NCBI GenBank assembly: GCA_021813085.1
Contig: JAKAMA010000003.1
Location: forward strand, 1 to 20,744
DNA length: 20,744 nucleotides
Source of the DNA: Chloroflexota bacterium
Lineage (GTDB): Bacteria > Chloroflexota > Dehalococcoidia > DSTF01 > JACRBR01
Direction: 5' to 3'
Shown: positions 8,437 to 16,735 of the stretch, in pieces
Layout of the letters: each line of letters opens with the position of its first letter
How positions within the stretch are numbered: the first letter of the stretch is position 1
Notes under the pieces: generated by a model
What the model was told of the DNA's origin: nothing
What the model saw: only the letters and a program-made list of their open reading frames with translations
Database searches by the model: none
Made by a program: the position numbers and the translations under genes

Positions 8437-8930
8437 CGCAGATATTCTTCGACCTGATGGCCGCGATCGTCATCCTCGGCGCCCTCGGCGTCGTGCTCGT
8501 GCGCAGCACCGTCTACGCCGCGCTCTTCCTCATCGCCTCGCTGATGGGCGTGGCCGGCATCTACGTGCTGCTCTCGACGGAGTTCCTGGCGCTGGTCCAG
8601 GTGCTGATCTACGGCGGCGCCGTCACCGTGCTGCTGCTCTTCGCGCTCATGCTGACGAAGGTGCGCGACCTGCGCGAGCGCGCGCCCGAGCCGCCGCAGC
8701 TCGCCGGCGCGGTCGCCGCGTCACTCGCGCTGCTCGCGGGCTTCATGACGATGGTCTACAAGACCACATGGCCCCGCAACGTCGGCCAGATCACGCCCAT
8801 CTCCTTCAACCAGATCGGCACCGCCCTCTTCAACCGCTGGGCGGTGCCGTTCGAGATCGCGTCCGGCGTGCTGCTCGTCGCGCTCGTCGGCGCCATCGTC
8901 ATCGCCATGCAGGAAGAAGGGGAGCGCTAG
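8433..8930 (+). CDS. nuoJ: NADH-quinone oxidoreductase subunit J
   Basis: NuoJ (ND6) is a five-helix membrane subunit. The ATG at 8433 overlaps the nuoI stop by 4 bases, although the open frame extends far upstream. The 165-residue product starts MTQIFFDLMAAIVILGAL and contains STEFLALVQVLIYGGAV, the conserved TM3 region whose pi-bulge is linked to coupling in other complexes. The C-terminus (SGVLLVALVGAIVIAMQ) is typical. It is followed by an unusually long 164-base gap before nuoK, occupied by a dispersed repeat. All other junctions in the operon are 71 bases or less, and most overlap. Confidence 0.94.
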
Positions 8931-8961
8931 TGCCATACAAGGTTGATTGCGCCGCGCGCCG

Positions 8962-9088
8962 GACGCTGGACGATAGAGGGTGGAGGGTGGACGCGAGCAA
9001 CCAGCACCGTCTCGCTGTTCGAGGCCTCCGCCTTCCGTCATCCACCTTCCCGTGCGGAGATGTATTGCGGCACAGCAAGTTGGAGGGG
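8962..9088 (+). repeat. Dispersed ~127-bp repeat, copy 1, between nuoJ and nuoK
   Basis: This segment aligns with the reverse complement of 17941-18066. By hand count, the first 54 bases match at 43 positions and the last 46 at 41, with a diverged middle and about one gap. It contains an internal inverted repeat: GGAGGGTGGA (8982-8991) can pair with TCCACCTTCC (9041-9050) with one G-U. Its right end, AAGTTGGAGGGG, contains GGAGGGG (9082-9088), 6 bases before the nuoK GTG, so the repeat appears to supply the nuoK ribosome binding site. The frame through it shows no coding similarity. Confidence 0.8.
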
Positions 9089-9094
9089 CGCTAG

Positions 9095-9421
9095 GTGGAG
9101 AGCGTCGCGCAGAAGATCCCGCTCGAGCACTTCATCGTCCTCAGCGGCGTCCTCTTTTCGATCGGCGTCTTCGGCGTGCTCTCGCGCCGTAACGCCGTGC
9201 TCGTGCTGATGTCCGTCGAGTTGATGCTGAACGCCGTCAGCATCAACCTGGTGGCGTTCGCCGTCTACACGGCGCCGTCGCTGTTCGTCGGCATCATCTT
9301 CGCCATCTTCGTCATCACCATCGCCGCGGCCGAGGTCGGCCTGGCGCTCGCCGTCGTGCTGCGGGTGTTCCGCAACCGCGGCACAGCGAACATCGACGAG
9401 ATCAACACGCTCAAGTGGTGA
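9095..9421 (+). CDS. nuoK: NADH-quinone oxidoreductase subunit K
   Basis: NuoK (ND4L) is a three-helix subunit contributing two membrane glutamates to the proton path. Both are visible in this 108-residue product: [13 protein letters not shown] in TM2 and [13 protein letters not shown] in TM3. The start is GTG at 9095 after the Shine-Dalgarno GGAGGGG at 9082-9088, which lies in the end of the dispersed repeat. The length is close to the usual ~100 residues, with a few extra at each end. A 71-base spacer to nuoL follows. Confidence 0.94.
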   Translation: MESVAQKIPLEHFIVLSGVLFSIGVFGVLSRRNAVLVLMSVELMLNAVSINLVAFAVYTAPSLFVGIIFAIFVITIAAAEVGLALAVVLRVFRNRGTANIDEINTLKW

Positions 9422-9492
9422 GCGGGCAGGAAGCGGGCGCGCGCGGGGCCGCCGGCCGCGCATAGCAGGGGGAGGACAACATCAGCTTCGGC
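9422..9492 (+). other. nuoK-nuoL spacer with possible hairpin and offset Shine-Dalgarno
   Basis: GCGCGG (9441-9446) and CCGCGC (9456-9461) can form a short GC stem. A strong purine run GGGGGAGG lies at 9468-9475, but 17 bases before the nuoL ATG, which is too far for an ordinary site. An in-frame ATC at 9481 is at the ideal 5-base distance. Confidence 0.35.
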
Positions 9493-11379
9493 ATGACGGA
9501 CGCCTGGGTCTTGCCCGCGCTGCCGGTCGCCGGCTTCGTGCTGCTGCTGCTGTTCAGCCCGTGGCTGCCGCGCAAGGGCGACTGGCTCGCCATCGCCCTC
9601 ATGGGCACGGCGTTCGGCCTCGTCTTCCCGATCGCCAACGACGTCCGCGACGCAATCGGGCGCGGCGGCTTCCACGGCGTCGGCGTCAGCCGCGACTGGC
9701 TCAACGTCCAGGGCTACATCGATATCCGCATGGGCACCTGGGTCGACCAGATCACGCTCGTCATGCTCTTCGTCGTCACGCTCATCACGCTGCTGGTGAT
9801 GATCTACTCCACCGGCTACATGCGGGGCGACCGCCGCTACGGCTGGTTCTACGCGATCGTCTCGCTGTTCGCCGCGTCGATGCTCACGCTCGTCCTCGCC
9901 GACAACCTGCTGCTGCTCTACTTCGCGTGGGAGCTCGTCGGCCTTTGCTCGATGCTGCTCATCGGCTACTACAACGACAAGCAGTCCGCCGCTGAAGCCG
10001 CGAAGAAAGCGTTCGTCACCACGCGCATCGGCGACGTGGGGCTGCTGATCGGCATCATCATCCTCTTCACGCAGACGCACACCTTCAACATCCAGCAGAT
10101 CCTCCACATGGCCGAAGCCGGCGACATCCCGCGCCAGTGGCTCACCGCCGCCGCGGTGCTGATGTTCGCCGGCGCCTGCGGCAAGTCCGCGCAGTTCCCG
10201 CTGCACGTCTGGCTGCCCGACGCCATGGAGGGCCCGACCCCGGTCTCCGCGCTGATCCACGCCGCCACGATGGTCGTCGCCGGCGTCTACCTCCTCGCCC
10301 GCATGCTGCCCCTGATGGAGGTCGTGCGCGGCATGCCCGAGCTGATCACCGCCATCGGCCTCACCACGACGATGATCGCCGCCTTCGCCGGCCTCGCCCA
10401 GCGCGACATCAAGCGCGTCGTCGCCTACTCCACGCTCAACAGCCTCGGGCTGATGTTCGTCGCGCTCGGCTCCGGCATGCTCTACCTCTTCACCCACGCC
10501 TTCTTCAAGGCGCTCCTCTTCCTCGGCTGCGGCTCCGTCATCCACGCCACCGGGGAGCAGGAGGTCGACAAGCTCGGCGGCCTCTGGAACAAGATGCCGA
10601 TCACCGCGCCCATGTTCCTCATCGGCGCCCTCGCGATGGCCGGCCTCGTCCCGTTCTCCGGCTACTGGGCGAAGGACGAGATCCTGGTCGGCGTGTACAA
10701 CGGCCACCTCAGCCACATCGTGCTCATCACCGTGCTGATCAGCCTGCCGGTCACGGCGATCTACATGGCGCGCCTCGTCATGCTCACGTTCTTCGGCACC
10801 GTCAAGGACCCGCACGTCCACGAGCACGCGCACGAGTCCGAGCCCGCGATGAGCTGGCCGCTGATCCTGCTGGGCGCGCTCGCGCTCGTCGGCGGATTCC
10901 TGGCGTTCGACGGTGTCGGCAAGGCGCTCGGCTTCCACAGCGGCTGGATGGGCTTCGTCTACAACCTCGCCGAGGGCCCCGAGAAGTTCCATGTCAACTG
11001 GGGTCTGGCGGTCGGTTCGGTTGTGCTCGTGGTGTCGGGCCTCGGCTTCGGCGCCTGGATGTGGTCCGGCGACGCCGAGCCCTCGAAGCGCGCCGCCGCC
11101 TTCTCGCCGTTCTTCTACCGCCTCTTCTACAACCGCTTCTACATCGACGAGGTCTACCAGTTCGCGATCGACCGGATCGTGCTCGCCGCGGGCCGCGTGG
11201 TCGCCGTCTTCGACCGTGCGGTCGTCAACGACTCCGGCGTCAACGGCACCGGCGAGCTGACGTCGTTCTTCGGCTGGATCGGCAAGTACCAGCAGACCGG
11301 CAAGATCCCGAACTACGCGCTGGCCATTGTGGTCGGCATCGTCGTGATCGCCGCCGTCGCGTTCGGCTACAGGGGATAG
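9493..11379 (+). CDS. nuoL: NADH-quinone oxidoreductase subunit L
   Basis: NuoL (ND5) is the distal antiporter-like proton-pumping subunit with the lateral C-terminal helix. The 628-residue product has WELVGLCSMLLIG in TM5 with the conserved glutamate, then LHVWLPDAMEGPTPVSAL and IHAATMVVAGVYLLAR of the proton-conducting TM7-8 region, and FKALLFLGCGSVIH. Length and C-terminal extension fit the family. A His-rich loop (HVHEHAHESEP) precedes the C-terminal membrane segments. ATG 9493 is the first canonical start, but the best ribosome binding site is too far upstream for it, so the real start may be a few codons earlier. nuoM follows after 7 bases. Confidence 0.95.
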   Translation: MTDAWVLPALPVAGFVLLLLFSPWLPRKGDWLAIALMGTAFGLVFPIANDVRDAIGRGGFHGVGVSRDWLNVQGYIDIRMGTWVDQITLVMLFVVTLITLLVMIYSTGYMRGDRRYGWFYAIVSLFAASMLTLVLADNLLLLYFAWELVGLCSMLLIGYYNDKQSAAEAAKKAFVTTRIGDVGLLIGIIILFTQTHTFNIQQILHMAEAGDIPRQWLTAAAVLMFAGACGKSAQFPLHVWLPDAMEGPTPVSALIHAATMVVAGVYLLARMLPLMEVVRGMPELITAIGLTTTMIAAFAGLAQRDIKRVVAYSTLNSLGLMFVALGSGMLYLFTHAFFKALLFLGCGSVIHATGEQEVDKLGGLWNKMPITAPMFLIGALAMAGLVPFSGYWAKDEILVGVYNGHLSHIVLITVLISLPVTAIYMARLVMLTFFGTVKDPHVHEHAHESEPAMSWPLILLGALALVGGFLAFDGVGKALGFHSGWMGFVYNLAEGPEKFHVNWGLAVGSVVLVVSGLGFGAWMWSGDAEPSKRAAAFSPFFYRLFYNRFYIDEVYQFAIDRIVLAAGRVVAVFDRAVVNDSGVNGTGELTSFFGWIGKYQQTGKIPNYALAIVVGIVVIAAVAFGYRG

Positions 11380-11386
11380 GAGCGCC

Positions 11387-12892
11387 ATGCACTCGGGTTA
11401 CTGGCTCATCGCCACCGTCGGCATCCCGCTCGTCGCGGCGGCGGCGCTCGTGCTCGTCCCCGACGAGCGGCGCGACGTCGTGCGCTGGTTCAGCGCCATC
11501 GTCGCCGCCGCGCTCTTCGCGCTGTCCATGTACATCTTCTTCGCGTACGAGATCGACCGCGGCGGCGGCTACCAGTTCTTCATCCGCTGGGACTGGCTCC
11601 AGAACGTCGGCTTCCTGCGCGCCCACGGCATCTCGCTCGCCTTCGGCGTCGATGGTATCGCCGCGCCGATGGTGCTACTCACGGGCATCGTCTCCTTCGG
11701 CGGCGCCCTCATCTCCTGGAAGATCGAGCACCACAACAAGGACTTCTTCATCCTCTTCTGGGTGCTCGTCGCCGGGGTCTACGGCACCTTCGGATCGCTC
11801 GACCTCTTCTTCTTCTTCTTCTTCTACGAGGTCGCCGTGCTTCCCATGTACCTGCTGATCGCGGTCTGGGGCTCCAGCAGCACCTTCCCCACCTTCACGC
11901 GCACCAAGGAATACAGCGCGATGAAGCTGACGATCATGCTGGTCTCGGCGTCGATCCTCATCTTCCTCGGCATCTTCGCCGTGTTCCACGAGGCGGGGAA
12001 GGGCACGTTCGACCTGCAGACGCTGTACGCCTACCACTTCAACGAGAACTTCCAGAGGGCCGTCTTCCCGCTCTTCCTGGTCGGCTGTGGCGTGCTCGCC
12101 GGCCTCTGGCCCTTCCATACGTGGTCGCCCGATGGCCACGTCTCCGCGCCCACCGCCGTCTCGATGCTGCACGCCGGCGTGCTGATGAAGCTCGGCGCCT
12201 TCGGCATCATCCGCCTCGGCATCCAGCTCCTGCCCGCCGGCGCGACGTTCTGGATGCCCGGCCTGATGGTGCTGGCGACGGTCAACGTCGTCTACGGCGC
12301 CTTCTCCGCGACCGCGCAGCGTGACTTCAAGTACATGATCGGCTACTCGTCGGTCAGCCACATGGGCCTCGTGCTGATGGGCCTGGCGACGATGAACGTC
12401 ATCGGCGTCGATGGCGCCGTGCTGCAGATGTTCTCGCACGGCGTCATGACCGCCCTCTTCTTCGCCATGGTCGGGTCCGTCTACGACCAGGCGCACACGC
12501 GCGACATGACGCTCTTCAGCGGCCTCGTCCAGAAGATGCCGTTCTTCGTCTTCTTCTTCGGTCTGGCCGGCCTCGCATCCGTCGGCCTGCCCGCGCTTTC
12601 CGGCTTCGTCGCCGAGTTCAACGTGTTCGTCGGCACCTTCAAGACGTACCCCTGGGCCGCCGCGCTCGGCATCTTCGCGGCGATGCTCACCGCCGTCTAC
12701 ATCCTCCGCATGTGGTCGATGTCGTTTTTCGGCGCCTTCAACGACCGCTGGTCCGGGCTGAAGGAGATGACCTACCTGGAGCGCGGCACCGCGTCGCTGC
12801 TCGCCGCCTTCATCCTGTTCATGGGGCTCTGGCCCGCGCCGTTCGTCGACCGCATCAGCGAGACCGTCAGGCACCTGCCCGGAGTTTCATGA
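11387..12892 (+). CDS. nuoM: NADH-quinone oxidoreductase subunit M
   Basis: NuoM (ND4) is the middle antiporter-like pump subunit. The 501-residue protein has the TM5 glutamate in FYEVAVLPMYLLI, then FHTWSPDGHVSAPTAVSML and AGVLMKLGAFGIIR with the conserved lysine, and SHMGLVLMGL later. The run of six phenylalanines just before the glutamate is encoded by six consecutive TTC codons (about 11807-11825), a small trinucleotide repeat. ATG 11387 has AGGAG a few bases upstream. The gene ends in a 4-base ATGA overlap with nuoN. Confidence 0.95.
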   Translation: MHSGYWLIATVGIPLVAAAALVLVPDERRDVVRWFSAIVAAALFALSMYIFFAYEIDRGGGYQFFIRWDWLQNVGFLRAHGISLAFGVDGIAAPMVLLTGIVSFGGALISWKIEHHNKDFFILFWVLVAGVYGTFGSLDLFFFFFFYEVAVLPMYLLIAVWGSSSTFPTFTRTKEYSAMKLTIMLVSASILIFLGIFAVFHEAGKGTFDLQTLYAYHFNENFQRAVFPLFLVGCGVLAGLWPFHTWSPDGHVSAPTAVSMLHAGVLMKLGAFGIIRLGIQLLPAGATFWMPGLMVLATVNVVYGAFSATAQRDFKYMIGYSSVSHMGLVLMGLATMNVIGVDGAVLQMFSHGVMTALFFAMVGSVYDQAHTRDMTLFSGLVQKMPFFVFFFGLAGLASVGLPALSGFVAEFNVFVGTFKTYPWAAALGIFAAMLTAVYILRMWSMSFFGAFNDRWSGLKEMTYLERGTASLLAAFILFMGLWPAPFVDRISETVRHLPGVS

Positions 12893-14334
12893 ACCTGAAC
12901 TTCGACTACACGCTGTTCATCCCGGAGTTCATGCTCGCCGGCCTCGCCGCGATCGTGGTCGCGCTCGACCTCTTCGCCCCGCAGGTGCGCAAGTCGTGGC
13001 TGTCGTACGTCGCCGCGGCCGGCCTCGCGGTGACCGCCGTCGTCTCGCTCTCCTGGGTGAACAAGGATTCGACCTTCGCGCGCATCTACGCGGTCGACAA
13101 CTACACGACGTACTTCCGCGTCTTGTTCATGGGCACCGCCGCCGTGATCTGCCTGGCGTCGGCGCGGCTCGTCGAGGACAAGCTCCGCCACCCCGGCGAG
13201 TACTACGGCCTGATCATCCTCTCGACGGTCGGCGCCATCGGCATGGCCGCCGCGCGCGAGCTGATGACCGCCTACCTCTCGCTCGAGCTCCTGAGCTTCA
13301 GCCTCTACATCCTCGTCTCTTTCGCGAAGTTCGATTCGCGCTCCAACGAGGCGGGCCTCAAGTACCTGCTGCTCGGCGCGTTCTCGTCCGCCATGTTCCT
13401 CTACGGGCTCAGCCTGATCTACGGCGTCACCGGCTCGACGTACTACAGCGGCATCTCCGCCGCGCTCTCCGCCGGCACGCACGGCTTCTCGTTCGCCCTG
13501 CTGATGGCACTCGTGCTGATCCTCGCCGGCCTGGGATTCAAGGTCGCCGCCGTCCCCTTCCACATGTGGACGCCCGACGCCTACGAGGGCGCGCCGATCG
13601 CCATCACCGCCTACCTCTCGACGACGTCGAAGGCGGCCGGCTTCGCGCTCCTGCTGCGCCTCTTCGGCGGCGCCTTCCAGGTCGTCCACAACGACTGGAG
13701 CTGGATCATCGCCGGCCTCGCCGCCGCGTCGATGCTCCTCGGCAACCTCGTCGCCCTCCAGCAGCACAACATCAAGCGGCTGATGGCGTACTCCTCGATC
13801 GGCCAGATCGGCTACCTGCTGATGGGCGTCGCCGGCCTCTCGCACAACACGGCGTCCGCGCTCGTGCTGCACCTGACCGGCTACATGGTGACGAACCTCG
13901 CCCTCTTCGTCGTGATCATCGCCTGGTACAACCTGACCGGTAAGGAGGAGATCACCGACTTCCGCGGCATGCGCGAGCGCGCGCCGCTGCTCGCCGGCGC
14001 GCTCGCCGGCGCGCTCTTCTCGCTCGCCGGCCTGCCGCTCTTCGCCGGCTTCGTCACCAAGTTCATCCTCTTCCAGGCGGCGACGGAGCAGGGATACTAC
14101 TGGCTCGCCGGCATCGGCGTCGTCACCAGCGTCATCTCGCTCTACTACTACCTGATGGTGATGAAGGAGGCGTTCGTCACCGCGCCCGCGGAGGGCGAGA
14201 CGCACCGGCTGCGCGTCCCCTACGTGATGCAGGGCCTCACCGTCGCGCTCATGCTCGGCGTCTTCTACGTCGGCCTCTACCCGCAGCAGCTCTTCAGCGC
14301 CATCGACAACGCCACCCGCTTCTTGTTCGTGTGA
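12889..14334 (+). CDS. nuoN: NADH-quinone oxidoreductase subunit N
   Basis: NuoN (ND2) is the third antiporter-like subunit, next to NuoK. ATG 12889 was chosen because it overlaps the nuoM stop (ATGA) and GGAG lies 4 bases upstream; the open frame continues further upstream inside nuoM only by chance. The 481-residue product has YLSLELLSFSLYILVSF in TM5 with its glutamate, and PFHMWTPDAYEGAP followed by TTSKAAGFALLLRLF with the TM7 lysine. Its length is typical. It is the last gene of the nuo operon. The next genes lie on the opposite strand and converge 13 bases after the stop. Confidence 0.95.
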   Translation: MNLNFDYTLFIPEFMLAGLAAIVVALDLFAPQVRKSWLSYVAAAGLAVTAVVSLSWVNKDSTFARIYAVDNYTTYFRVLFMGTAAVICLASARLVEDKLRHPGEYYGLIILSTVGAIGMAAARELMTAYLSLELLSFSLYILVSFAKFDSRSNEAGLKYLLLGAFSSAMFLYGLSLIYGVTGSTYYSGISAALSAGTHGFSFALLMALVLILAGLGFKVAAVPFHMWTPDAYEGAPIAITAYLSTTSKAAGFALLLRLFGGAFQVVHNDWSWIIAGLAAASMLLGNLVALQQHNIKRLMAYSSIGQIGYLLMGVAGLSHNTASALVLHLTGYMVTNLALFVVIIAWYNLTGKEEITDFRGMRERAPLLAGALAGALFSLAGLPLFAGFVTKFILFQAATEQGYYWLAGIGVVTSVISLYYYLMVMKEAFVTAPAEGETHRLRVPYVMQGLTVALMLGVFYVGLYPQQLFSAIDNATRFLFV

Positions 14335-14335
14335 A

Positions 14336-14369
14336 CGATCAGCCCCGTCATGGGAAGAGGCGTTGATCG
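14336..14369. terminator. Weak inverted repeat at the convergent end of the nuo operon
   Basis: CGATCA (14336-14341) and TGATCG (14364-14369) are perfect 6-base arms around a 22-base loop directly after the nuoN stop, overlapping the end of the converging gene. The loop is long and there is no U-tract. It may be part of a bidirectional terminator or chance. Confidence 0.2.
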
Positions 14370-14881
14370 GTTCGTTCCCAGCGACGGTAGGAGATCCTGA
14401 GCTCTTCGATCAGTTCGGCTGGAGCCAGGCGGCACGTCACTCTATGCTCCGTCACAAGGTGATGTATCAGATGTTCAACGCTGAGCCGTCCTGCAGGGAA
14501 ATGGATCTTCTGTAGATCCGGTACGGATTCGCTTCTGCCATTAACGTGAAGATGCGAGTGGGGTTTGTCGTCCATTGGTCTCGTGTCATACTCGTATCTG
14601 AACACCCAGTTAGTGTCGTTCAGCCAGTAGATGTATACCGCCTCAACGACATGCGGTCGCCCTGATCGTTCGGTGATGATCTGACTGAACTCCAGCGCGC
14701 CTCTGCTCAGTTCCACATGCGCGTAATGTCCGCCTACGCGGCGGGCGATTTGGTGATAGGCCGGGTTCAACCTGTATGTTTGAGAATCGAGCCGGCTGTC
14801 CGAGATGGTACGGTTGAACAGCCCGTTGAGGTTGTCGACGTGCGGTTTGATGATGCGGTTAAGGTCAGGAGACCGACTCAA
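14348..14881 (-). CDS. Hypothetical protein, second gene of a lower-GC two-gene cassette (toxin-like?)
   Basis: This 177-residue soluble protein starts at TTG 14881, inside the end of the preceding small gene (17-base overlap), so it is probably translated by coupling. No Shine-Dalgarno is evident. The middle has an aromatic beta-rich segment (VYIYWLNDTNWVFRYEYD) followed by a histidine cluster, KPHSHLHVNG, and later LSVEHLIHHLVTEHRV. The pattern of an arginine-tyrosine strand followed by HxHxH and a C-terminal helix loosely recalls the DUF6516/TumE-type toxins, but I cannot confirm membership. Base composition is clearly lower in GC than the flanks (31 of 60 in 14521-14580 versus 44 of 60 in 13621-13680), which suggests horizontal acquisition. 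Confidence 0.65.
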   Translation of the reverse strand: MSRSPDLNRIIKPHVDNLNGLFNRTISDSRLDSQTYRLNPAYHQIARRVGGHYAHVELSRGALEFSQIITERSGRPHVVEAVYIYWLNDTNWVFRYEYDTRPMDDKPHSHLHVNGRSESVPDLQKIHFPAGRLSVEHLIHHLVTEHRVTCRLAPAELIEELRISYRRWERTDQRLFP

Positions 14882-15092
14882 GATCGGCTAGCATAGCGAG
14901 CGTGCGTGCGCCGCTGCGATCAGGCAGCAGTCCCTTTGCGCGGAGTTCGAGGAACTCCTTCCCGGACATGTCGAGCATGCGTCGTGCCTCGTGGTCGAGC
15001 AAGCGCATCAACTCATCGTGAGTGTTGATCTCGTCATACTCGACCGACTCGCCGTTCGTCCGGTGGCGCCACGGGAGGTTCCAAGCTGCCAT
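14865..15092 (-). CDS. Small hypothetical protein, candidate antitoxin partner
   Basis: This 75-residue acidic/helical protein from ATG 15092 contains LDHEARRMLDMSGKEFLELR followed by AKGLLPD and TLAMLADLES. The SGxEFL...G.L.D pattern recalls many short unnamed bacterial proteins often found as the first member of small two-gene cassettes; this is a recollection of the pattern, not a database result. It precedes and overlaps the 177-residue gene in a different frame. Size, order and overlap fit an antitoxin-first toxin-antitoxin operon, but no DNA-binding motif is obvious. The Shine-Dalgarno is weak (GAGA about 9 bases upstream). Confidence 0.6.
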   Translation of the reverse strand: MAAWNLPWRHRTNGESVEYDEINTHDELMRLLDHEARRMLDMSGKEFLELRAKGLLPDRSGARTLAMLADLESVS

Positions 15093-15194
15093 GTCAGTGT
15101 TCTCAATTCAAGAGTCGGATTCGTCCGGCACGAGTTTAGCACATCGGGCCGTGCGCTGACTTCCGCCTATCGACCACCGCCCTGCACCCGCGAC

Positions 15195-16523
15195 CTACAG
15201 CACCGCCAGATAGCGCTCCATCTCGAAGTCGCTGACGTGCTTCCGGTAGGCGTCCCACTCGATGGTCTTGTTCTGCAGCAGGCTCTCGAACACGTGGTCC
15301 CCCAGCGCGCGGCGCGCGAAGTCGCTCCCCGCGAACGCCTGGATCGCCTCCTTCAGGCTCCCCGGCAGCGCCTCGATCCCCCGCGCGCGCCGCTCCGCCT
15401 CCGTCAGCTCGAAGACGTTCTCCTCCGTCGGCTCGGCGAGTGGGTACTCGTGCTCGATGCCGGCCAGCCCCGCCGCCAGCATCAGCGCGAACGCCAGGTA
15501 CGGGTTGCACGCCGGGTCCGGCGCGCGATACTCGAGCCGCGTCGCCACTTCCTTCCCCGGCTTGTACTCCGGCACCCGGACCAGGTCCGAGCGGTTGCGC
15601 CGCGCCCAGGTGATGTACACCGGCGCCTCGTACCCCGGCATCAGCCGCTTGTAGCTGTTCACCCACTGGTTGGTGACGAGCGTGAACTCCGGCGCGTGCC
15701 GAAGCAGCCCCGCCATGTACGCCTTCGCGATCGCTGACAGGTGGTACTTGTCGCCCGCGTCGAAGAACGCGTTCCGGTCGCCCTTGAAGAGCGACTGGTG
15801 CGTGTGCATCCCGGAGCCGTTTTCGTCCTCGAGCGGCTTCGGCATGAACGTCGCGTACACGCCCGACGCCAGCGCTACCTCCTTCACGACGAGCCGATAC
15901 GTCATGGCGTTGTCCGCCATCGTCAGCGCGTCCGTGTAGCGCAGGTCGATCTCGTGCTGGCTCGGCGCCACCTCGTGGTGGCTGTACTCGACGCCGATCC
16001 CCATCTCCTCCAGCGTCAGCACCGTCTGCCGCCGCAGGTCACTCGCGACGTCGAGCGGCGTCAGGTCGAAGTAGCCGCCCTTGTCCAGCCCCTCCGGCTT
16101 CTCCGACGTCTTGAAGTAGAAGAACTCCAGCTCCGGCCCGACGTAGAATGTGTACCCGAGATCCGCCGCGCGCTTGAGCTGGCGCTTCAGCACGAAGCGC
16201 GGGTCGCCCTCGAACGGCGTCCCGTCGGGCATCATGATGTCGCAGAACATGCGCGCCACGCCCCGCTCCCGCGGCCGCCAGGGCAGCACCTGGAAGGTCG
16301 CCGGGTCCGGCATCGCCACCATGTCCGACTCGTCGACGCGCGCGAAGCCCTCGATGCTCGACCCGTCGAAGCCCTGCCCCTCCTCCAGCGCCTGCTCCAG
16401 CTCCTCGACCGTGATCGCGAAGCTCTTCAGCGAGCCCAGGATGTCCGTGAACCAGAGCCGGATGAACTTGATGTCGCGGTCGCGGCACGCCTGCAGCACG
16501 TACTCTTTCTGGTCGTCGAGCAT
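15195..16523 (-). CDS. glnA: Glutamine synthetase, type I (alpha-like)
   Basis: The product forms glutamine from glutamate, ammonia and ATP in the cytoplasm, the main ammonia-assimilation step. The 442-residue protein carries DGSSIEGF at 53-60, GPELEFF at 129-135 (metal-binding glutamates 131 and 133), SHHEVAPSQHEID at 181-193, NGSGMHTHQS at 235-244 and RLEYRAPDPACNPYLAF. Length fits the GSI-alpha group of Bacillus/Thermotoga type. Arg62 in ARVDESDM matches the arginine linked to glutamine feedback inhibition in Bacillus. The adenylylation tyrosine of GSI-beta enzymes is replaced (NVFELTEAE), so control by adenylylation is unlikely. ATG 16523 has GGGGGA 8 bases upstream. It appears to be a single-gene unit. 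Confidence 0.97.
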   Translation of the reverse strand: MLDDQKEYVLQACRDRDIKFIRLWFTDILGSLKSFAITVEELEQALEEGQGFDGSSIEGFARVDESDMVAMPDPATFQVLPWRPRERGVARMFCDIMMPDGTPFEGDPRFVLKRQLKRAADLGYTFYVGPELEFFYFKTSEKPEGLDKGGYFDLTPLDVASDLRRQTVLTLEEMGIGVEYSHHEVAPSQHEIDLRYTDALTMADNAMTYRLVVKEVALASGVYATFMPKPLEDENGSGMHTHQSLFKGDRNAFFDAGDKYHLSAIAKAYMAGLLRHAPEFTLVTNQWVNSYKRLMPGYEAPVYITWARRNRSDLVRVPEYKPGKEVATRLEYRAPDPACNPYLAFALMLAAGLAGIEHEYPLAEPTEENVFELTEAERRARGIEALPGSLKEAIQAFAGSDFARRALGDHVFESLLQNKTIEWDAYRKHVSDFEMERYLAVL

Positions 16524-16555
16524 GTCCTCTGTCCCCCGCTTGCGTTCCCGCGCCT

Positions 16556-16561
16556 ATTGTA
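16556..16561 (-). promoter_or_regulatory. Candidate -10 element of glnA
   Basis: On the minus strand this reads TACAAT (5 of 6 to TATAAT), about 33 bases before the glnA ATG, in otherwise very GC-rich DNA. No convincing -35 element lies 16-18 bases upstream, so the promoter may depend on an activator or use another sigma factor. Confidence 0.35.
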
Positions 16562-16735
16562 CCCGCGCGCGCGGCCGCCGCCCGCCGCGGCATCCAGCGG
16601 CGACGCGATGTAACAGAGACGTAATCCCGCGGGGCGCGGGGATGCGGACGGGGCGGGCTCAAGCCGCACGGTGAGGGTAGGCCCACGCACGCGGCCCTCA
16701 GCGTGCCCTGCGACCCCGCGAGGAATCGCCATCCC

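Noticed and set aside
8931..9094. Reading frame between nuoJ and nuoK that could be a small protein
   Set aside because: It coincides with the dispersed repeat, whose second copy is in a non-coding gap and does not preserve a frame.
9265..11388. 707-codon minus-strand open frame opposite nuoK and nuoL
   Set aside because: It is composed of Asp/Glu/His/Arg/Ala runs with no motif, and is fully antisense to nuoK and nuoL, whose signatures are unambiguous.
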